A DNA stretch of 9,857 nt, from contig JACZUQ010000032.1 of the NCBI GenBank assembly GCA_022573065.1, positions 1 to 9,857 on the forward strand, written 5' to 3'. A model generated the notes under the pieces. The model worked only from the letters and a program-made list of their open reading frames with translations, searched no databases and was not told the origin of the DNA. Shown here in pieces: positions 6,246-9,857 of this stretch (the first letter of the stretch is position 1; every line of letters starts with the position of its first letter). The position numbers and the translations under genes were made by a program. Origin of the DNA: Nitrososphaerota archaeon. GTDB lineage: Archaea > Thermoproteota > Nitrososphaeria > Nitrososphaerales > Nitrosopumilaceae.

Positions 6246-6761
6246 ATGTTTAAAGATCTTATTACGCCACAAACCGCTAATACTTTTATTGGAAAGTTAG
6301 GAGATATTCTAGTCAAAGCAATCGACCAACCATTAGGTTATGCCATTAATTGGGGTAGATTATGGTCGTTGTGGCCTGTTCATATTGAAACGGCTTGTTG
6401 TAGTGTTGAATTTGGTGCAGCGTCAAGTCCCAGATATGATGTTGAACGATTTGGTATCATCGAAGCATTTGGATCATTAAGACAGTGTGATCTAGTTGTT
6501 GTTCAAGGAACAATTACAAGAAAAATGGCTCCAAGACTTCGTTTAGTATATGATCAAATGCCAGAACCAAAGTACGTTATTGCAATGGGTGCGTGTGCAA
6601 TTACTGGTGGATTATATTTTGACTCATATAATGTTCTTCCAGGAATTGATGGAATACTTCCAGTAGATGTGTATGTACCAGGTTGTCCCCCTAGACCTGA
6701 AACTTTAATACAAGGATGCATTCTTCTTCAAGAAAAAATTAAGAATATGAAGGCTAGGTAA
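6246..6761 (+). CDS. nuoB: Complex I subunit B (N2 iron-sulfur cluster subunit)
   Basis: Peripheral-arm subunit that binds cluster N2, the last [4Fe-4S] centre before quinone. All four expected ligands are present in 171 residues: the adjacent pair C51-C52 (ETACCSVEF), C117 (MGACA) and C147 (VPGCPPRPE). Other family signatures are GRLWSLWP (37-44), SPRYDVERFG (61-70), VVVQGTIT (84-91) with KMAP, and YVPGCPPRPETL. The set of ligands is complete, so electron transfer to quinone through N2 is expected. NuoB, NuoD and NuoH together form the quinone cavity. NuoC starts 7 nt after its stop, and AGGTA at 6756-6760, over the end of nuoB, serves as the likely ribosome-binding site. Confidence 0.95.
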   Translation: MFKDLITPQTANTFIGKLGDILVKAIDQPLGYAINWGRLWSLWPVHIETACCSVEFGAASSPRYDVERFGIIEAFGSLRQCDLVVVQGTITRKMAPRLRLVYDQMPEPKYVIAMGACAITGGLYFDSYNVLPGIDGILPVDVYVPGCPPRPETLIQGCILLQEKIKNMKAR

Positions 6762-6768
6762 GAATGTA

Positions 6769-7332
6769 ATGAGCGATACTGATTCTAGAAAACAAGAAGA
6801 AACGGAAACTAAACTAGTTGTTGAAAAACAAGACGACTTGCCAAAATTTGAAAAAGAACAATCAAATAAAATTACTGAAAAGTTTGGCTCTAAAACTGAA
6901 ATTGCTTTTGTAAAACCTGACAGAGTTAGAGTTAACGTTAAAAAAGAAGACATACTTGAAGTAGCTTCATTTATTCGAGATGAGCTGCATTATGATCATG
7001 CAGAATCAGTAACAGGTATAGATTTTCCAACAGATAAAGAAATTGAAGTAGTTTATCATTTGGGTTCATACACAGACCCAAAACTCGGCAGACAAGTTTT
7101 ATCTTTGGCAACAAGGGCCCCTCGTGAAGATGTTCCTAATCCTGGTAATGATTCTACTAGACTCCCAAGCCTGAGGGATATTTTTTACAGCGTGGAATTT
7201 CACGAAAGAGAATGTTTTGAAATGTTAGGAGTTTTCTTTGAAGGTCATCCAGATAATAGACGATTATTATTACCAGAAGATTGGGCAGATCTTCCACCAC
7301 TTCGGAAAGACTTTAAAATTAAAGGTAGATAG
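6769..7332 (+). CDS. nuoC: Complex I subunit C (30-kDa subunit homologue)
   Basis: Peripheral-arm subunit without cofactors that packs against NuoD and NuoB. It has 187 residues. The conserved domain is about 45-187: EVVYHLGS (93-100), then FHERECFEMLGVFFEGHPDN (144-163), matching the family ERExxDMFGIxFxGHPDxRR with EML in place of DMF, then RRLLLPEDWADLPPLRKDF, matching DDWxGxPLRKDxP. The first 40 or so residues are highly charged and low in complexity, rich in Glu, Lys and Gln, and look disordered; short bacterial NuoC proteins have no such tail. It is separate from NuoD, unlike the E. coli NuoCD fusion. NuoD starts 2 nt after the stop. Confidence 0.93.
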   Translation: MSDTDSRKQEETETKLVVEKQDDLPKFEKEQSNKITEKFGSKTEIAFVKPDRVRVNVKKEDILEVASFIRDELHYDHAESVTGIDFPTDKEIEVVYHLGSYTDPKLGRQVLSLATRAPREDVPNPGNDSTRLPSLRDIFYSVEFHERECFEMLGVFFEGHPDNRRLLLPEDWADLPPLRKDFKIKGR

Positions 7333-7334
7333 AA

Positions 7335-8468
7335 ATGACTGCTAAATTACCTCCTGGACTTCAATTAGAAAAAGAAGATGACAAAATAATGACCCTCAAT
7401 GTTGGTCCTCAACATCCAGGTTCAGGTCATATGCGACTAATCATCAAAGTCGATGGAGATTTTATTGTTTCATGTGATCCTGATCCAGGTTATGTTCACA
7501 GAGGAGAAGAAAAAATGGCAGAATATAGAAACTATATCACAAACATTCCTCATCTAGAAAGACCAGTCATTCATGATTCCTGCAATATTTTGTATCCATA
7601 TGTTTTAGGTGTTGAGGAACTTTTAGGCCTTGAAGTTCCTGAACGGGCAAAATATATTCGAGTAATTGCAGCTGAATTAAACAGAATCGTCTATACTCTC
7701 TATTGGTTAGGAATCTATGGAATTTTTCTGGGTCATTCTACTATGTTCATGTGGCCTATGGGAGATAGAGAATTGGCAATTGATCTTTTAGAAAAACTAA
7801 CTGGTGCTAGAGTAACTCATTCTTACTTTGTTCCAGGAGGTATACGAAATGATGCACCTGCAAATTTTGAAGATGTATGTATAAGACAAGTTAACTATTT
7901 GGAAAAACGACTTAGGACATATGGCGATATTTTTTATGATAATCCAATCTTAATTGCAAGAACTGAAAACACTGGAATATTAACTAGGGAAGACGCAATT
8001 AGACTTGGTACCACTGGTACAGTTTTACGTGCAAGTGGTGTTGACTTTGATATTAGAACAAAAGAACCATACGATGTATATGACGAACTTGATGTTCACA
8101 CCAATGTTTTAAAGAATGGTGATTCATACGATCGTTCAAAAACTCCTTGGCTTGACATGCTGGAAAGCTGCAATATCATTAGACAAGCTTTAGAAAAAAT
8201 GCCAAAATCTGGTTCAGTTAGAGTAAAACTAAAACCAAATCCAAAAGGCGGAGATGATGAAGTTTACAAAAGAGTAGAATCTGGAAGGGGTTCACTTGGT
8301 ACATACATTGTTTCTAGAAGTAAACCTGAACCATATCGTCTAAAAATGAGTGTAGGTTCTTTTAGAAATCTAATTTGCCTGCCATATTTGTTAAAGGGCG
8401 AGAAATTAGGTAATATGCCAGCAGTTTACTGGAGTTTAAACTACTGGCCTGTGGAGGCTGATAGATAG
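7335..8468 (+). CDS. nuoD: Complex I subunit D (49-kDa, quinone-site subunit)
   Basis: Peripheral-arm subunit (Nqo4/NDUFS2 homologue) that forms much of the quinone cavity with NuoB and NuoH. It has 377 residues. Family signatures are N22-V-G-P-Q-H-P, HRGEEK (55-60), VPGGIRND (166-173), GSFRNLICLPYLLKG near the end, and the terminal ADR that matches the family's VDR. It lacks the two CxxC pairs of [NiFe] hydrogenase large subunits, so it is a complex I or Fpo-type subunit and not a hydrogenase. Two quinone-contact regions differ: HPGSGH (27-32) replaces HPSTHG, placing the second His one residue later, and ERPVIHDSC (75-83) has no tyrosine where the family has a quinone-binding Tyr. AGGTAG at the end of nuoC is a plausible ribosome-binding site. 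NuoH begins directly after the stop. Confidence 0.94.
   Translation: MTAKLPPGLQLEKEDDKIMTLNVGPQHPGSGHMRLIIKVDGDFIVSCDPDPGYVHRGEEKMAEYRNYITNIPHLERPVIHDSCNILYPYVLGVEELLGLEVPERAKYIRVIAAELNRIVYTLYWLGIYGIFLGHSTMFMWPMGDRELAIDLLEKLTGARVTHSYFVPGGIRNDAPANFEDVCIRQVNYLEKRLRTYGDIFYDNPILIARTENTGILTREDAIRLGTTGTVLRASGVDFDIRTKEPYDVYDELDVHTNVLKNGDSYDRSKTPWLDMLESCNIIRQALEKMPKSGSVRVKLKPNPKGGDDEVYKRVESGRGSLGTYIVSRSKPEPYRLKMSVGSFRNLICLPYLLKGEKLGNMPAVYWSLNYWPVEADR
8453..8457 (+). promoter_or_regulatory. Shine-Dalgarno sequence of nuoH inside nuoD
   Basis: GGAGG lies in the last codons of nuoD, 11 bases before the nuoH ATG at 8469. With the adjoining stop and start codons it supports this start, and so the long N-terminus of NuoH. 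Confidence 0.6.
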
Positions 8469-9767
8469 ATGTCAGTAATTGCACCAAAGTTTAAGCTAAG
8501 TTATTTTATAAAATCTCTCACAGACAATATTTTTTGGATAATTGTCCTTCTAACTCTAATTGGAATTCCGATCATCATGATTGTCTTAATTTTTGTAGAT
8601 TTGCCTGTGCATGATGGAGAACTTGTTAATCCCTTCCTCGCTTTTACAATGATTTTTCATCCCGAACTAGCTGTTCCATTTTTAAAATCAATAATCTATT
8701 CTGATTTCTTTAAAATTGCAGCATTTCCAGGTTTTGGATTTGCTGCATTGTTAGCTGCTGCAACTATCTTTGCTGAAAGAAAATTGCTGGCAAAAATGCA
8801 GCTCAGAGTTGGACCATTTTATTGTGGAAAGTTCGAAGGAATATTACAATTAATGGGAGACGGTCTAAAACTAATTTCTAAAGAAATTATTATTCCAGCA
8901 AAAGCTGACAAACCATTATTTTGGGCAGCTCCAGTCTTGTTTGTTGCTACTGCTGCAGCATTTGTTGCTTTGATTCCAGTAGCTCCTGGGTGGGTTGTAG
9001 CAGACTTGGACCTTGGTTTGATTGCAGTTTTTGCAGTAATTGGTTTCTTCCCAATAATCACAGTTATTTCTTCATGGTCTGCAAATAGCAAGTATCCTTT
9101 CATCGGTGGAATAAGAGCACTTCACCAGATGGTTTCATTTGAAATTCCGTTAATTTTGTCTCTTCTTGGTGTTACAATTTTAACTGGAACATTGAGTTTA
9201 TCTGAAATTGTTCACGCACAAGAAAATTATTGGCTTATTGTTTTTCTACCAATTGGAGCTATTGTATTCTTTATTTCTATGTTAGCAGAATTAGAAAGAA
9301 TTCCATTTGATTTACCAGAAGCAGAAAGTGAAATTGTTGCTGGATGGTTAACTGAATTTTCTGGTATGATGTATGGACTTGTTCAGCTTGGCTCGTACAT
9401 CAAGCTATATGCATTTGCAGGATTGTTTGTGGTTTTGTTTCTTGGTGGTTGGCAAGGACCAATGGTTGTGCCTCCCTTCCCAGAAGAAATAATTACAGAG
9501 GGAATACAAGCAGGTCCAATCACGGTGCAAATTGCAGGTCTGCCTATTGTGTCACAAGAAATGCTTAATGGCACTCTTTGGTTTACGCTAAAAACTGTTG
9601 CAGTAATATTTTTCATATTAATTCCAAGAGGAGTTTTTCCAAGAATCAGAATTGACATGCTCTTGAGTATTGGATGGAATAAACTGATCGCATTGGCTTT
9701 CGTTAACATGTTTATTGCAGTAGGCTTAATTTACGCTGGAATATTAGGACCTGGGGGAATATGGTAA
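8469..9767 (+). CDS. nuoH: Complex I subunit H (ND1 homologue, membrane quinone-site subunit)
   Basis: Membrane subunit that roofs the quinone tunnel and links it to the proton-pumping arm. It has 432 residues against roughly 320-350 for typical NuoH. Core signatures: ERKLLAKMQLRVGP (103-116), KLISKEIIIPAKAD (134-147), SANSKYPFIGGIRALHQMVS (204-223), SFEIPL (223-228), then ELERIPFDLPEAESEIVAGW (274-293) where ETNRxPFDLxEGESELV is usual. Late signatures: LGGWQGP (325-331), WFTLKT (371-376) and PRIRIDMLLSIGW (391-403). The N-terminus carries about 70 extra residues with an additional membrane segment (20-44) before the canonical first helix (about 84-102). The loop after LGGWQGP is enlarged (332-370). 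The family glutamate in the 'AEY' segment is Ser309 (GSY). The stop overlaps the start of nuoI (TAATG). The start is supported by GGAGG and by direct contact with the nuoD stop. Confidence 0.93.
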   Translation: MSVIAPKFKLSYFIKSLTDNIFWIIVLLTLIGIPIIMIVLIFVDLPVHDGELVNPFLAFTMIFHPELAVPFLKSIIYSDFFKIAAFPGFGFAALLAAATIFAERKLLAKMQLRVGPFYCGKFEGILQLMGDGLKLISKEIIIPAKADKPLFWAAPVLFVATAAAFVALIPVAPGWVVADLDLGLIAVFAVIGFFPIITVISSWSANSKYPFIGGIRALHQMVSFEIPLILSLLGVTILTGTLSLSEIVHAQENYWLIVFLPIGAIVFFISMLAELERIPFDLPEAESEIVAGWLTEFSGMMYGLVQLGSYIKLYAFAGLFVVLFLGGWQGPMVVPPFPEEIITEGIQAGPITVQIAGLPIVSQEMLNGTLWFTLKTVAVIFFILIPRGVFPRIRIDMLLSIGWNKLIALAFVNMFIAVGLIYAGILGPGGIW

Positions 9768-9857
9768 TGGGCACTGCTACTGGAATCATTCGAGCTCTAA
9801 ATTCAGGTATAAAGCATCTTGCAGTAAAGCGATTTACCTTAAGGTATCCTGAAGAAA
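9767..9857 (+). CDS. nuoI: Complex I subunit I, N-terminal fragment (cut by window edge)
   Basis: The first 30 codons of the next operon gene. The visible end KRFTLRYPEE fits the NuoI N-terminus, which reads roughly RxTxxYP before the two [4Fe-4S] ferredoxin motifs; those would lie beyond the window. Its ATG shares the A of the nuoH TAA, and GGGGGA at 9753-9758 can act as a ribosome-binding site. The call rests on this short match and on the usual order H then I. Confidence 0.75.
   Translation, partial: MGTATGIIRALNSGIKHLAVKRFTLRYPEE

Noticed and set aside
6705..6953. Antisense frame across the nuoB-nuoC junction
   Set aside because: It is the reverse of the charged, low-complexity NuoC N-terminus, which gives a Ser/Leu/Phe-rich translation without family features.
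7335..8468. NuoD as a [NiFe]-hydrogenase large subunit
   Set aside because: Neither CxxC nickel-binding pair is present, and the termini match the complex I 49-kDa family.
8819..9709. Two antisense open frames inside nuoH
   Set aside because: Both lie opposite highly conserved NuoH motifs and show no independent coding evidence.

Overview
The window looks like part of the chromosome of a marine ammonia-oxidising archaeon (Nitrososphaerota/Thaumarchaeota, Nitrosopumilus-like). The evidence is AT-rich DNA with short gaps, archaeal TATA boxes, one set of genes with archaeal Shine-Dalgarno sequences (GGAGG, AGGTGA) beside another without them, and two gene sets expected of this group: an archaeal acetyl/propionyl-CoA carboxylase and an nuo cluster in the order A-B-C-D-H-I with no NADH-oxidising subunits in between. 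The assignment rests on protein recognition and gene order, not on a database search.

Layout. Bases 1-656 (+) hold the 3' part of a glutamyl-tRNA reductase gene (hemA), cut by the window edge. Facing it, 684-1529 (-) encodes a ferredoxin-NADP+ reductase-like flavoprotein. After a 134-bp divergent spacer, 1664-5224 (+) is a tight three-gene carboxylase operon: carboxyltransferase, biotin carboxylase, biotin carboxyl carrier protein. A convergent peroxiredoxin gene (-) lies at 5236-5709. From a second divergent promoter region, the complex I operon runs to the right edge: nuoA, nuoB, nuoC, nuoD, nuoH and the start of nuoI. No stretch over 300 bases lacks a gene, and I see no RNA gene, mobile element or CRISPR array.

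How the genes fit together. The carboxylase would perform both CO2(bicarbonate)-fixing steps of the 3-hydroxypropionate/4-hydroxybutyrate cycle (acetyl-CoA to malonyl-CoA, propionyl-CoA to methylmalonyl-CoA). That cycle needs NADPH. In ammonia oxidisers low-potential electrons are thought to come from reverse electron flow through complex I; if the complex lacks NuoEFG, as in known relatives, its soluble partner may be ferredoxin, and the nearby FNR-like protein could then make NADPH. This link is inference. HemA starts tetrapyrrole synthesis, and the peroxiredoxin handles peroxides.

The most interesting signal is in the complex I proteins. Residues that are near-universal in the quinone cavity and E-channel of canonical complex I are altered in three separate subunits: the NuoD quinone-headgroup His/Tyr region, the NuoA FDVE glutamate (here Met) and the NuoH 'AEY' glutamate (here Ser). 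NuoH also has an extra N-terminal membrane segment and an enlarged late loop. The peroxiredoxin lacks the proline of its active-site signature, and the carboxyltransferase has Ile at the position known to set acyl-CoA selectivity. Family alignments and a structural model are needed to tell lineage-wide traits from something particular to this genome.
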